A stretch of 38,749 bases of DNA from an uncultured Flavobacteriales bacterium (GCA_937974555.1 CALJKR010000022.1:1-38749); one strand, 5' to 3'. Shown: positions 15,146-25,121, counted from the first letter of the stretch. Made by a program: numbers and translations. The notes: generated by a model not told the origin, from the letters alone.

Positions 15146-16846
15146 ATGAAAGAACAATTGATAGAACAACTTACGGCGGCATTGCAAACAGAAGACATCA
15201 TGTCTGTTCGTGATACTGTCCGCGGCATCCGTAACCAATGGAAATCTGAAACGGTGAAAGAGCGCCAATTGCAGCTAGAAGCATTTAAGGCCACTGAGCC
15301 TGAACAAACGGTTGAGTTTATCTACCATCCCCATGAGATGGAAGGTCAATTTCAAGAGTTGTGCAAACAGTACGAAGACCGTATTGAAGAAGCAGGCAAA
15401 GTATTGGCTGCAGAACGTCAAAAAAACTTCGAAGCCAAAATGGCGGTCATTGCTGATTTTCAAAAATTGATTCAAGAAGAAGAAAATGTAGGAAAGGCTT
15501 TTGTTTGGCATAAAGAATTGCGTGAGCGTTGGGATGCCATCGGTGATGTTCCCGGTGACAAGTACCATGAAATTCAAGAGAATTGGCAACGCCTCAACCA
15601 TGCTTTCTTCTACAACATCAACATTTACAAAGAACTTCAAGCGCATGATTTGAAGGTAAATCAAAAGTCCAAAGAACAATTGATTGAAGAGGCCAAGAGT
15701 TTAGCCAGCATTGAAAGCATCAATGAATTGGAGGTGATGGTCAAAAAACTACAAAGAGAATTTGTCAATGTAGGACCCACACCGCAAGAAACTTACAAGG
15801 AAACAGGAGATACCTTCTTTGGAATACTTCGCGAGGCTCAATTGAGAATTCAAGCCCATTACGATGCCATTCAAAAAGAAGCCGACACCAACTTGCAAGC
15901 CAAGCAAGCATTGATCGACAAAACCAAAGAAATCCTGAATATGGATTTCACTCAACCCAATGCTTGGAACAAGTGGACCGATGAAATCATCAAATTACAG
16001 GATGATTGGAAAAATATCGGATGGACGCGTAAAAAAGACAACGAAGAAACTTGGTTGGAATTCCGTGGACTATGTGATGCCTTTTTTGCCAAGCGTAAAT
16101 CTTATTTTGACGAGCGACGCTCCGTGCAGCGTGACAATCAGAAAAAGAAAGAAGACATCATTGCCAAAGCCAAACAAATGTCCGAAAGCAATGATTGGAA
16201 AAAAACCACAGAAGAGTTAAAAAAACTGCAAGAGCAATGGAAAACCATTGGCAACGCTGAGCCCAAGGATGAAAATAAACTTTGGCAAAGATTCAGAGCC
16301 GCTTGTGACCATTTCTTCAATCGCAAGAAGGAGCACTTTGCTGGCATGTCTGGACAGCAAGAAGAAAATTTGCGTTTAAAAACAACGCTTTTGGAAGAGT
16401 TAGAAGCCTATGCACTTACAGGAAACAAAGGCGCAGACTTGGGATTCCTCAAAAACTTTTCAGAACGATGGAAAGGAGTGGGTCATGTTCCAAAGGAAAA
16501 CATCACAGACATCAGCACCCGCTACAATGCCGCTTTGGATCGATTGTACGGAGGCATCAATGCCAATCGTCAAGAAAAAAATATCAGCCAATACAAGTCT
16601 CGCGTTGAAAATTTAAAAACACAAGGCGGAGGCAATGTCATGAGACGCGAAAAATCATTGCTTCAAGACAAAATAGATCGCTTGAATTTGCAAATCAAGC
16701 AATACGAAAACAACATGGGTATCTTCACCGGAAAAGGTGCAGAGGCACTGAGAAAAGAAATTGAAAAGAAAATCAAGAGTTGCCAATTGGAAATCTCGGA
16801 GATCAAAGACAAAATGAAGCTCCTCAATGATGAGGGTGCGCAATAA
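15146..16846 (+). CDS. DUF349 repeat protein (566 aa)
   Basis: Soluble, highly charged, mostly helical protein with five related segments of DUF349 type. Examples are ERWDAIGDVPGDKYHEI, REFVNVGPTPQETYKE, DDWKNIGWTRKKDNEETW and EQWKTIGNAEPKDENKLW, each followed by an F-rich helix; a fifth, RWKGVGHVP, is weaker. The C-terminal ~80 residues form a coiled coil (LQDKIDRLNLQIKQYENN). No signal peptide. The family is common in Bacteroidota and its function is not established. Start set at ATG 15146; a GTG lies one codon earlier. The gene ends at a terminator shared with kup. Confidence 0.88.
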   Translation: MKEQLIEQLTAALQTEDIMSVRDTVRGIRNQWKSETVKERQLQLEAFKATEPEQTVEFIYHPHEMEGQFQELCKQYEDRIEEAGKVLAAERQKNFEAKMAVIADFQKLIQEEENVGKAFVWHKELRERWDAIGDVPGDKYHEIQENWQRLNHAFFYNINIYKELQAHDLKVNQKSKEQLIEEAKSLASIESINELEVMVKKLQREFVNVGPTPQETYKETGDTFFGILREAQLRIQAHYDAIQKEADTNLQAKQALIDKTKEILNMDFTQPNAWNKWTDEIIKLQDDWKNIGWTRKKDNEETWLEFRGLCDAFFAKRKSYFDERRSVQRDNQKKKEDIIAKAKQMSESNDWKKTTEELKKLQEQWKTIGNAEPKDENKLWQRFRAACDHFFNRKKEHFAGMSGQQEENLRLKTTLLEELEAYALTGNKGADLGFLKNFSERWKGVGHVPKENITDISTRYNAALDRLYGGINANRQEKNISQYKSRVENLKTQGGGNVMRREKSLLQDKIDRLNLQIKQYENNMGIFTGKGAEALRKEIEKKIKSCQLEISEIKDKMKLLNDEGAQ

Positions 16847-16873
16847 AAAAGAGGCCTCGGCCTCTTTTTTTTT
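16845..16873. terminator. Bidirectional terminator between the DUF349 gene and kup
   Basis: Stem GAGGC/GCCTC with loop CTCG, flanked by A6 on the left and T9 on the right, so it can stop transcription in both directions. It starts within the stop codon of the DUF349 gene. Confidence 0.88.
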
Positions 16874-16889
16874 ATCCTTTCCTGAAGAA

Positions 16890-18815
16890 TTAGCTCTTAC
16901 AAACCAATTCTATCTTCTTAGATGGCTTAACCACCAATGGAACTTTCTCCAATACAGTATCCGCTTCCTCCAATCCCCATGCATCAATATCACTCAAAGC
17001 CTGCTCTTTCATCCATTCATAACCTGAGGTAACAAAGTTCTCTTTAACAGAAAGATCATTGTCTGCAGATAGATATTTTTCCAACACCACAAATTTGACA
17101 TCCAAATTGCTGTTGTAATCTTGATAAGGCTCGGGTTTTTTAGAAACATCAAAGGTGTTTCTCTTCACCATGTCATCCAAAATACATTTGAAGAAATTGT
17201 TGACTTTGGCAGGAACACGGAAACCCAAACGGATATTCACTTTGATAATCAAATCGTTTTCAACTTCGTCCACCTCGTATTCTTTGGTATAGGGCTCATT
17301 GGTACGATCCACATGCACAAACCAATACACATCCGCTCTCTTGGGCGTCTTGGATAGAATACTATCGATGATCTTATTTTCTATTTGATGGCGGTGATTG
17401 GCCTTGGTAAGGAAAACCAAATGCGTGGCATATTTTGGAATTCGCGTGTCGCCCGACAATTGCTTCAATATTGCTACATAATCATCGAGATCCGTAAACT
17501 GAATAAATGAGTTGCTCAACTTGCGGTACGTATGCGTAATCCACATCACATGTAAAATAACCACGTACACGATTAACATCATCCAAGCTTCTTTTAGCTT
17601 GAGAATATTGGCTACAAAGAAAGAAATCTCAACCGCAAAAAATATCCCAATGGTAATGGCCACCAACCAAACAGGCCATCTTCTTTTGAAAATCAAATAA
17701 TAACTCAAAAGCAAAGTGGTCATCAGCATGGCTATCGTAATGAAAAAACCGTAAGCAGCTTCCATGTGTTTGGATTCTCGGAAATAAAGCATCACACCCA
17801 TACATCCCGCCCACAGCAACCAATTGACAGAAGGGATATACAATTGACCCTTTAATTCTGTAGGGAATTTAACCCCTACACGGGGCCAGAAGTTCAAGTT
17901 CATCGCTTCACTGACCAAAGTAAAAGAACCAGAAATCAAGGCCTGACTGGCGATAATGGCCGCCATGGTGGCAATAATAATTCCAGGAAGCAAAAACCAA
18001 TCAGGCATGATGGCATAGAAAGGATTGTTATCTTCAATGGAAGTTTGCTTCATAATCCAAGAAGCCTGTCCCATATAGTTCAGAATCAAAGCCACCTTCA
18101 CAAAAATCCAACTCACCCTGATATTTTCTCTGCCGCAATGACCCAAATCACTATACAATGCCTCAGCTCCCGTGGTGCAAAGGAAAACAGCACCCAACAA
18201 CCAAAAGCCTTGGGGATATTCCGTCAACAAAGCGATGGCATACTTGGGATTGATTGCATTAATGACCTCCGGATTTTGAATCACTTGAGACAGACCCAAA
18301 ATCGCCAACATGGTAAACCATATCAACATAATGGGCCCAAAAGCCACTCCCACCAACTTGGTTCCGTATCGCTGAATAATGAAAATCAAAGTCAAAATAG
18401 CCAATACAATAGGCATGACGGGGACACTCTCATTGTATCCTGAAATCCCTTCCACTGCCGAAGCAACTGAAATTGGCGGAGTAATGATTCCATCACAAAG
18501 CAAAGTTGCCGCGCCAATCATGGCAGGCCAAAACAACCACTTACCCTTGCGCTTCACCAAAGAGTAAAGCGAAAAAATTCCCCCTTCCCCATTGTTGTCC
18601 GCACGCAGCGTAAGAAAGATGTACTTGAAAGTCGTTTGTATCGTCAATGTCCAGAAAATGCAGGAAACACCGCCATACACCAGTACTTCAGTGATGGGTC
18701 TGTCTTGAATGATTGAACGCAATACGTACAAAGGGGAGGTACCAATATCTCCGAAGATGATACCCAGGGTGACTAATACGCCAGCAGCGCTTAGCTTTTG
18801 ATGATTTGAGGCCAT
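16890..18815 (-). CDS. kup: KUP-family potassium transporter (641 aa)
   Basis: Twelve-helix K+/H+ symporter of the KUP/HAK/KT family. Marks are GIIFGDIGTSPLYV near residue 19 (conserved Asp and TSPLY), ADNNGEGGIFSLYSLV, CDGIITPPISVASAVEG and TGAEALYSDLGHCG, followed by a long cytoplasmic C-terminal domain from about residue 430. I place the start at ATG 18815; a TTG 17 codons earlier lies upstream of the predicted -7 box at 18831-18838 and would not be transcribed from it. Convergent with the DUF349 gene. Confidence 0.92.
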   Translation of the reverse strand: MASNHQKLSAAGVLVTLGIIFGDIGTSPLYVLRSIIQDRPITEVLVYGGVSCIFWTLTIQTTFKYIFLTLRADNNGEGGIFSLYSLVKRKGKWLFWPAMIGAATLLCDGIITPPISVASAVEGISGYNESVPVMPIVLAILTLIFIIQRYGTKLVGVAFGPIMLIWFTMLAILGLSQVIQNPEVINAINPKYAIALLTEYPQGFWLLGAVFLCTTGAEALYSDLGHCGRENIRVSWIFVKVALILNYMGQASWIMKQTSIEDNNPFYAIMPDWFLLPGIIIATMAAIIASQALISGSFTLVSEAMNLNFWPRVGVKFPTELKGQLYIPSVNWLLWAGCMGVMLYFRESKHMEAAYGFFITIAMLMTTLLLSYYLIFKRRWPVWLVAITIGIFFAVEISFFVANILKLKEAWMMLIVYVVILHVMWITHTYRKLSNSFIQFTDLDDYVAILKQLSGDTRIPKYATHLVFLTKANHRHQIENKIIDSILSKTPKRADVYWFVHVDRTNEPYTKEYEVDEVENDLIIKVNIRLGFRVPAKVNNFFKCILDDMVKRNTFDVSKKPEPYQDYNSNLDVKFVVLEKYLSADNDLSVKENFVTSGYEWMKEQALSDIDAWGLEEADTVLEKVPLVVKPSKKIELVCKS

Positions 18816-18830
18816 GGTTAAAATTCCAAG

Positions 18831-18838
18831 CAAATGTA
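18831..18838 (-). promoter_or_regulatory. -7 box (TACATTTG) for kup
   Basis: Reads TACATTTG on the minus strand, a full TAnnTTTG match ending 16 bases before the kup ATG at 18815. No clear -33 element. It decides between the two possible starts of kup. Confidence 0.45.
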
Positions 18839-18952
18839 TAGGAGTGCCAAGAAAATTGTTCACCACATCGAAAAAAAAATTGCAACCTATCTTTTCGACA
18901 ATGCGTTATTCATAGAAAGCTTGATTACGAAAGAATTAGACCAACAATTGGT

Positions 18953-18960
18953 TAAATTTG
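18953..18960 (+). promoter_or_regulatory. -7 box (TAAATTTG) for the 1706-aa repeat protein
   Basis: Full TAnnTTTG match 15 bases upstream of the ATG at 18976. The TTG inside it begins a longer in-frame reading, which is therefore probably not the start. No -33 element at the usual distance. Confidence 0.45.
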
Positions 18961-18975
18961 AATAAGCCAAAAACT

Positions 18976-21900
18976 ATGAAGTCTCTTATTGCCATATTCG
19001 TCTCCATCCTGTTTTGTATTGTTCAACAAAATAGCCAAGCGCAAATACTTGGTAATCCTATTTACTATTGGGATTTTGCGGATAGTATCCCGTCCGGTTG
19101 GACCAACAGTGGTCAGAGCGCACTGGCCCGATTTGAATACCGCGGACCCAATACTACACCCAGCAATGCGGTGTGTTCTCGAGGATCTTGCGGCAGTGGC
19201 ACTCTCCCTCCCAACTCTCTCACACAGAGTAATGGATTCATGATATTCGACTCCAATTATTGGGATGACAATGACAATCAATGCGGTGGATTGGGAACGG
19301 GGCAGGATCCAGCACCGCACAATGCTTGGATGATAACCAATACACTTGATTTTTCTGGACAAACCAATGTTTACATAACCTATCAACAACAACTACGCTC
19401 CTATTCCGCTTCCGTTAAAGTATATGTATCCACCAACAATGGATCGACATGGACTGAAATTACCGCATTAACTCAATCGGGAATCATCAACTCACCCAAT
19501 GTTCAGTGGAAAACGGCCAACGTGTCTTCGTGGGTCGCCAACCAAAGCGCAGTCAAATTCAAATTTCAATTCCAAGGCACTTACTACCATTGGTGTTTGG
19601 ATGACATCGCGCTATATGTTCCCAGTTATAATAATCTTGAACTATCACTACCGCAATTCACCAATTACAATGAACTTGCTGATCCGTTTGTCAATCCCAT
19701 GTACGACGTTTATCCCAGTTTCATGCCGCCACTGGTTTTCCCCAATGCGCACATTGCCAATTTGGGAACGTATGATCAAACCAACGTGGTTTTAAATAAC
19801 AAGACCATCAACCTGACCACTGCCACTACGATAGCCAACAACAACACCAGCCCCATAACACTGGCCAGCGGCGCTTCCATCAACCTCAACACCAACAGTG
19901 TAAACATTGGTCCTGTCACTGCAGACTATCAAGTGACCTACTCGGTCACCCAAACGGAGGTGGATGAAAATCCGGCCAACAATACCGACACTTTGGACTT
20001 TTCCATTCATCCCTACCGATTGCAATATGATGAAGGAGAAACGGACAATCTTTACAATGTGCGTTCCCTACAAACCAATACCATCGCACAAACTGGAACT
20101 CTGTATTATTTGCCATCTAACAACAATAAAAAGATTTATTCCATAGAAGTTTGTATCGGCGAGGGAACTCTACCTGGCACACAGATTCAAGGTTATATCT
20201 ACATCCCCACAATGGACTCCATTTTGGCTGAAACGGTTCCTTACACCATCAACCTTGCAGATATCAATGCCATTGGAGATGAGCGAATGATTACGCTCCC
20301 CTTGGTTACACCATTTACGCTATCCAATGCCAACCTTACCTTCCCTGATATCGTCATTGATAGCACCACCATGGAAACGGAACCCAATCCTTTTCAAAAT
20401 GTGGTAGCCGCCATGGTTCGCGTCTTAGATAACCAAGCGCCATTTTACATAGCACGCAGCGGAAAAGCTGCGGCAGGTACCACATATCTCCACTATCCCA
20501 GCTCAACAGATCTCTACTATTTGTTGCGAATTCCCATGGTAAGGCTAAAGATTTTCAATTCGGGTGCAACGCCAGGATGTACGGATCCATTGGCCATGAA
20601 CTACAGCGCATCGTACTCCACGGACGATGGATCCTGTGATTATCCTGGTTGTACGCAATCACAATATGACAATTACGACCCTACCGCCAACTGGGATGAT
20701 GGCTCATGCGGTTATGAAGGCTGCATGGATCCTGTGGCGGATAATTACAATCCAACGGCTACCATTATGGTGCCCTGCGAATATTGGGGATGTATGGATG
20801 CAACTGCATCCAACTTTGATCCAACGGCCAACGTGGATGACGGATCCTGCTTGTTTGCGGGTTGCACCGATAGTTTAGCCAACAACTATGATCCCCAGGC
20901 CAACCAAAACGATGGCTCCTGCATTTATTTGGGCTGCACCGACAATGCGGCAATTAATTTTGATCCCAATGCCAATACCGATGATGGTTCTTGCATCATC
21001 GTAGGTTGCACCAACTCCAATGCGGACAACTACAACCCCACCGCCAATCAGGACGATGGCTCTTGTATTATTTCGGGTTGTACCAACAGCAATGCGGACA
21101 ACTATGATCCAACGGCCAACTTGGACGATGGAAGTTGTTATTTCCTGGGATGTACTGACAACAATGCCTTCAACTATGATAGCCAAGCTACTGTCGATGA
21201 TGGCTCATGTTTATACACCGGATGCACCGATACCAATGCTGACAATTTTGACCCCAATGCGGACATCGATGATGGATCTTGTATCTATATCGGCTGTACT
21301 GATTCGTTGGCAGATAATTTTGACCCCACCGCCAATCAAGACGATGGTTCATGCTTCTACTTGGGCTGTATGGATCCCAATGCAGACAATTATGATCCCA
21401 TGGCGACCATTGACGACAATTCTTGTCTTTACTATGGCTGCACTGACAATACGGCTCTGAACTACGATGCCGGTGCCAATTTCAATGATGGTTCTTGCGT
21501 GTATTTGCAAGCCTCATTGTGGGCGCCTTCCACCAATGGCTGCGCCCCATTTACGTTAAATGTGACCAACCAAACCGTATCGTTTCCAGAGTCTCAATGT
21601 CAATTTATCATTTCAACTGGGGACACCATCAATGGATGTGTTCCCAATTTCAGTGTGTTATTTGAACAGCCCGGATCCTATTCTATAATCTACAATTACT
21701 ACTACGACGGCTTCTTGTCCTCCTACACCATGAACATCAATGTTTATGCAAAGCCTGCCATTCCTATCATTACCTCCAATCCCAATACAGGCATTATTTC
21801 TATGACCAATGGGGTACCTGGAACTTATGCGTGGTACGCCAATAACGCCATGATCAATCCTGTGGTGAACGCCCCCACTTTTAATAACCTTGGTCCCAAC

Positions 21901-24096
21901 GGATTTTACAATGGTAATTTCACCTTGTGGGTGACCAACAGCAATGGATGTACAAGCATTTCCTCTTCCGTGCTTGTCCTACAACCCAATTTTAGCATTG
22001 CCGACAATACGATTTGTCAAAGCGATACAGCCTCAATAGCTATCGTACCCATTAATGTTGCAGGGGTTACTTGCACCATCAATTGGGGAGACGGAATCAT
22101 TACGCCGAGCAGTGTCAATACCCACCAATACGCCCTTCCCGGAAATTATAATATCACTGTGGAATGTACCAAAAATGGAACCACCGGACAATTAACCAAA
22201 CCCATAACGATATACGCTTTGCCAAGTTCTCCCCTCATTACCTATACCACCGGGACTTTGAGCATTCAAAATATCGAAGCCAACACCAATTATCAATGGT
22301 TTGAAGATGGCGTAGCGATTCCCGGACAAACCACAACTCAATACAATAACTTCATTGGCAATCAATACAACAATGGAACCTTTACCATTCTTGCTTACAA
22401 CGGCAATAGCTGCAGCATACTTTCCCAACCTTTTGTGGTAGTTCAACCATACTTCACTACACCCGTTGATTCTTCATGCACCTCATACAGCGGAATGGTA
22501 TTCAACCAATCCGAAATAATCAACGGGATGACGTGCAATTGGAATTTAAACAATATCAGTACGATCAGTACTAGTCAAGCTTCTATCAACTACGATGTAG
22601 CAGGATGGTACAATATTGAATTGACCTGTCAATTGGGAAGTACCAGTATGAGTTATGCTGATTCTATTTGGATCACTCAATCACCCGCTGCCCCATCACT
22701 TGCATACAATGCATTGGGCAATGTATCATGTACCAACTTCAACGCCACGGAAACACATTTGTGGTTCCAAAATGGACAATGGATCACCGGAGCTACCAAT
22801 AGTAATTTTTCAATTTTCGATGGCACTCAATATGTCTCAGGTTGGTACAGAATGAACGCCATCAACAACAATGGCTGTCTAACCCAAGGAGATTCCATTT
22901 ATGTGCTTCAACCTGAATTTAACCTTAGCCTAGCGCAAGCCTGCCAAGGTGATGTCATCACCATGAATACCAATAACAATATTCCCGATGATTATGACTG
23001 CCAGGTTTTATGGGGAGATGGACAATTTGACTTATTCAATCAAGCCACAACATCCATCGATCACACATACAACATGTCAGGCACAGTGGGTCTAACCTTG
23101 TATTGTCAAAACCCATATGGTTATGGTTATTTCACAGATCAGTTTGACTCATACGCAAGTCCCAATATACCGCTATTGGCAACCCAAATACCCAATGTCG
23201 CTTGCATCAACTGCGGATCCGGACTGAGCTATGACTGGACCTATTGGAGCAACGGGTTATCCAGCAATGGCCCCTCAACCAATATTGACCTTGGAAACAA
23301 CTATGCCAACGGTCCATATCAACTCACTGTAACCAATGCCAATGGCTGTAACTCAACCAGTGATATTTTTTGGAGCATCATACCTGTATTTACTGTATCA
23401 CCAACCGAAGCCTGTCCCAACTCTCCAGTAACTTTAACCAACAATACTGATGGCATGGATTGGTTGCAATGCCAAATCAATTGGGGAGATGGATTTGGGG
23501 ATGTAATATCAGATGTAAACACTTTGCATACCTATGTTTCAGGTTACAGTGGCGACGTGCAGGTCACTTGTTATTATGATGTAGAGCAAGGGGAAAATGC
23601 ACAATGGATTAATATACATGATGTCCCTACTCCAGTGCTGGAAGAAATCAATGAAATCATCTATATCACCAATTTTGAACCCGGCTGGCAAAGTCAGTGG
23701 ACCATTGACAATGTCGCTCAACCATTGTACAATAATCTGAGCAACCTGAGCGCAAACCTGGGAAATGACTACTCTGTGATTACTACCAACAGCTGGGGGT
23801 GTAGTGATAGCAGCAGCATAACAACAGATTACATCGCACCACATGTAGATGAATGGAATTTGCCTTTGTCTGTAGATCTATTCCCTAATCCAGCCTCTGA
23901 CTTGATTCAAATCAATTGCAATCATACTCCTGCTACACTTGAAATATGGAGTGCGCAAGGGCAACTCATCAGAAAAATGAATATTACAAGTGAACAAACT
24001 ACACTTGAACTATTTGATTTCAGCAATGGTTTGTATAACTTTACACTCCGTACCACTGAGCAGATATTTTCGGCACAGTTTGTGGTAAGTCGCTAA
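18976..24096 (+). CDS. Large T9SS-exported multidomain surface protein with 13 two-cysteine repeats (1706 aa)
   Basis: Signal peptide MKSLIAIFVSILFCIVQQNSQAQ. Residues about 30-210 look like a MAM/jelly-roll module (YYWDFADSIPSGW, LDFSGQTNVYITYQQQ, HWCLDDIALYV), then a CARDB-like segment (VDENPANNTDTLDF). Residues 534-844 are 13 tandem copies of a 24-residue unit, consensus GCTDxxAxNYDPxANxDDGSC. The rest is PKD/Ig-like modules (INWGDG, VLWGDG and INWGDG turns) ending in a T9SS type A sorting domain (LFPNPASDLIQI, LYNFTLRT). Acidic D-D-G turns suggest Ca2+ binding. Probably cell-surface attached or released; adhesin-like, ligand unknown. DUF1573 gene follows after 26 bases. Confidence 0.88.
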   Translation: MKSLIAIFVSILFCIVQQNSQAQILGNPIYYWDFADSIPSGWTNSGQSALARFEYRGPNTTPSNAVCSRGSCGSGTLPPNSLTQSNGFMIFDSNYWDDNDNQCGGLGTGQDPAPHNAWMITNTLDFSGQTNVYITYQQQLRSYSASVKVYVSTNNGSTWTEITALTQSGIINSPNVQWKTANVSSWVANQSAVKFKFQFQGTYYHWCLDDIALYVPSYNNLELSLPQFTNYNELADPFVNPMYDVYPSFMPPLVFPNAHIANLGTYDQTNVVLNNKTINLTTATTIANNNTSPITLASGASINLNTNSVNIGPVTADYQVTYSVTQTEVDENPANNTDTLDFSIHPYRLQYDEGETDNLYNVRSLQTNTIAQTGTLYYLPSNNNKKIYSIEVCIGEGTLPGTQIQGYIYIPTMDSILAETVPYTINLADINAIGDERMITLPLVTPFTLSNANLTFPDIVIDSTTMETEPNPFQNVVAAMVRVLDNQAPFYIARSGKAAAGTTYLHYPSSTDLYYLLRIPMVRLKIFNSGATPGCTDPLAMNYSASYSTDDGSCDYPGCTQSQYDNYDPTANWDDGSCGYEGCMDPVADNYNPTATIMVPCEYWGCMDATASNFDPTANVDDGSCLFAGCTDSLANNYDPQANQNDGSCIYLGCTDNAAINFDPNANTDDGSCIIVGCTNSNADNYNPTANQDDGSCIISGCTNSNADNYDPTANLDDGSCYFLGCTDNNAFNYDSQATVDDGSCLYTGCTDTNADNFDPNADIDDGSCIYIGCTDSLADNFDPTANQDDGSCFYLGCMDPNADNYDPMATIDDNSCLYYGCTDNTALNYDAGANFNDGSCVYLQASLWAPSTNGCAPFTLNVTNQTVSFPESQCQFIISTGDTINGCVPNFSVLFEQPGSYSIIYNYYYDGFLSSYTMNINVYAKPAIPIITSNPNTGIISMTNGVPGTYAWYANNAMINPVVNAPTFNNLGPNGFYNGNFTLWVTNSNGCTSISSSVLVLQPNFSIADNTICQSDTASIAIVPINVAGVTCTINWGDGIITPSSVNTHQYALPGNYNITVECTKNGTTGQLTKPITIYALPSSPLITYTTGTLSIQNIEANTNYQWFEDGVAIPGQTTTQYNNFIGNQYNNGTFTILAYNGNSCSILSQPFVVVQPYFTTPVDSSCTSYSGMVFNQSEIINGMTCNWNLNNISTISTSQASINYDVAGWYNIELTCQLGSTSMSYADSIWITQSPAAPSLAYNALGNVSCTNFNATETHLWFQNGQWITGATNSNFSIFDGTQYVSGWYRMNAINNNGCLTQGDSIYVLQPEFNLSLAQACQGDVITMNTNNNIPDDYDCQVLWGDGQFDLFNQATTSIDHTYNMSGTVGLTLYCQNPYGYGYFTDQFDSYASPNIPLLATQIPNVACINCGSGLSYDWTYWSNGLSSNGPSTNIDLGNNYANGPYQLTVTNANGCNSTSDIFWSIIPVFTVSPTEACPNSPVTLTNNTDGMDWLQCQINWGDGFGDVISDVNTLHTYVSGYSGDVQVTCYYDVEQGENAQWINIHDVPTPVLEEINEIIYITNFEPGWQSQWTIDNVAQPLYNNLSNLSANLGNDYSVITTNSWGCSDSSSITTDYIAPHVDEWNLPLSVDLFPNPASDLIQINCNHTPATLEIWSAQGQLIRKMNITSEQTTLELFDFSNGLYNFTLRTTEQIFSAQFVVSR
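20575..21507 (+). repeat. 13 tandem 72-bp coding repeats (one of 69 bp)
   Basis: Each unit encodes GC[TM]DxxAxNYDPxANxDDGSCxYx, with one Cys at position 2 and one near position 21. Unit 3 has lost one codon and the DDGS turn (it reads IMVPC). Units differ at many synonymous positions, for example the DDGSC stretch is spelled several ways, so the array is old at the DNA level but conserved in protein. Confidence 0.95.
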
Positions 24097-24122
24097 AAAC
24101 AAAATTTTAAAACAAATAAGAC

Positions 24123-24536
24123 ATGAAAAAAATTGTATTCTTCTTCGCCCTAGCCGCGATGACATTGTGTGGAACAGAAGCATTTGCTCAGCCTGGAAAA
24201 GTTAAAGTAACCACCGTTGGAGGTCCGATGTTGACTGCAGACAAAATTGAGCACAACTACGGTACAATTAAAAAAGCATCTGATGGAAATTGTGTTTTCA
24301 CGATTTACAATACAGGAGATCAACCTTTGATTATTAGCAATTGTCAAGGATCTTGTGGTTGCACAACACCACAATGTGATAAGAATCCGATAGCTTCTGG
24401 AGGTTTTACTGAAATTAAAGTTCACTATGATACAATGCGTTTGGGACCATTCACTAAAACCGTCACTGTAATGTGGAACGGCCCTGAAGGAAACAAATCA
24501 CAAGTATTGACTATCAAAGGTGAAGTGATTGAATAA
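24123..24536 (+). CDS. DUF1573 exported protein 1 (137 aa)
   Basis: Signal peptide MKKIVFFFALAAMTLCGTEAFAQ, then one DUF1573 (ASH/HYDIN-like Ig) domain: EHNYGTIKKASDGNCVFTI, NTGDQPLIISNCQGSCGCT, an IASGG stretch and VHYDTMRLGPFTKTVTV. The CxGSCGCTxPxC cysteine cluster is characteristic of the Bacteroidota family. Periplasmic or surface location; function unknown. It lies 26 bases after the large repeat protein and may be on its transcript. It is paralogous to the next gene. Confidence 0.88.
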   Translation: MKKIVFFFALAAMTLCGTEAFAQPGKVKVTTVGGPMLTADKIEHNYGTIKKASDGNCVFTIYNTGDQPLIISNCQGSCGCTTPQCDKNPIASGGFTEIKVHYDTMRLGPFTKTVTVMWNGPEGNKSQVLTIKGEVIE

Positions 24537-24556
24537 TCATCACAAACAATCTTGTT

Positions 24557-24587
24557 AATGCCTCGTTAATTACGGGGCATTTTTTTT
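24557..24587 (+). terminator. Terminator between the two DUF1573 genes
   Basis: Nine-pair stem AATGCCTCG/CGGGGCATT (one G-T pair), seven-base loop, then a run of eight T ending at 24587. It separates the second DUF1573 gene from the upstream transcript. Confidence 0.8.
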
Positions 24588-24624
24588 GTTTGAATCCATA
24601 TTTGCTTCAAGAAAAATCACCCTT

Positions 24625-25074
24625 ATGAAAAAAATAATTTTTACAGCCTTGACCGCATTATTCTCATTGGGAATGATGGCTCAAACTCCCGTAGTTAGCG
24701 GTCCTCAAATAACCATTGACAAAGAAGTACACAACTTCGGTAACATCCCCTATGGTGGAAACGGAACTTGTGAGTTCAAAGTAACCAATACTGGAACTGA
24801 GCCTCTTATTCTTTCAAAGTGTAAAGGTTCTTGCGGATGTACTGTTCCAACCTGTGAGCCCAATCCCATTGCGCCTGGTGCTTCCACCAATATCACGGTT
24901 AAATACGATACTAAACGCGCTGGTGTAATCGACAAATCTGTAACCATCAACTCAAATGCAGTAAACGAGCCTGTGATGGTGGTTCGCATTAAAGGTAAAG
25001 TTGAGCCAGATCCAAACGCTCCAGCTCCATCAGGAGTTCCCGTTAAAGAACAAGGTGGCGCTCCACACAACTAA
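24625..25074 (+). CDS. DUF1573 exported protein 2 (149 aa)
   Basis: Signal peptide MKKIIFTALTALFSLGMMAQ, then DUF1573: VHNFGNIPYGGNGTCEFKV, NTGTEPLILSKCKGSCGCT, IAPGASTNITVKYDTKRAGVIDKSVTI. The C-terminus is a proline-rich tail (PDPNAPAPSG). The start at 24625 is the first ATG; an in-frame TTG at 24586 lies in the T-run of the upstream terminator. It is a diverged duplicate of the preceding gene and ends at its own terminator. Function unknown. Confidence 0.88.
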   Translation: MKKIIFTALTALFSLGMMAQTPVVSGPQITIDKEVHNFGNIPYGGNGTCEFKVTNTGTEPLILSKCKGSCGCTVPTCEPNPIAPGASTNITVKYDTKRAGVIDKSVTINSNAVNEPVMVVRIKGKVEPDPNAPAPSGVPVKEQGGAPHN

Positions 25075-25092
25075 TTGAAATTCCTTTCTCAT

Positions 25093-25121
25093 AAAACCTG
25101 TCCTTGGACAGGTTTTTTTTT
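25093..25121 (+). terminator. Terminator after DUF1573 gene 2
   Basis: Ten-pair stem AAAACCTGTC/GACAGGTTTT with loop CTTG, followed by T to 25121. Confidence 0.9.

Noticed and set aside
19792..21460. Long out-of-frame readings on both strands within the repeat protein
   Set aside because: They mirror the 72-bp repeat in other frames, so they stay open and look repetitive; no signal peptide or family motif.
20575..21507. CRISPR-like array of about 72 bp
   Set aside because: Units are coding, contiguous, without spacers, and differ at synonymous sites.
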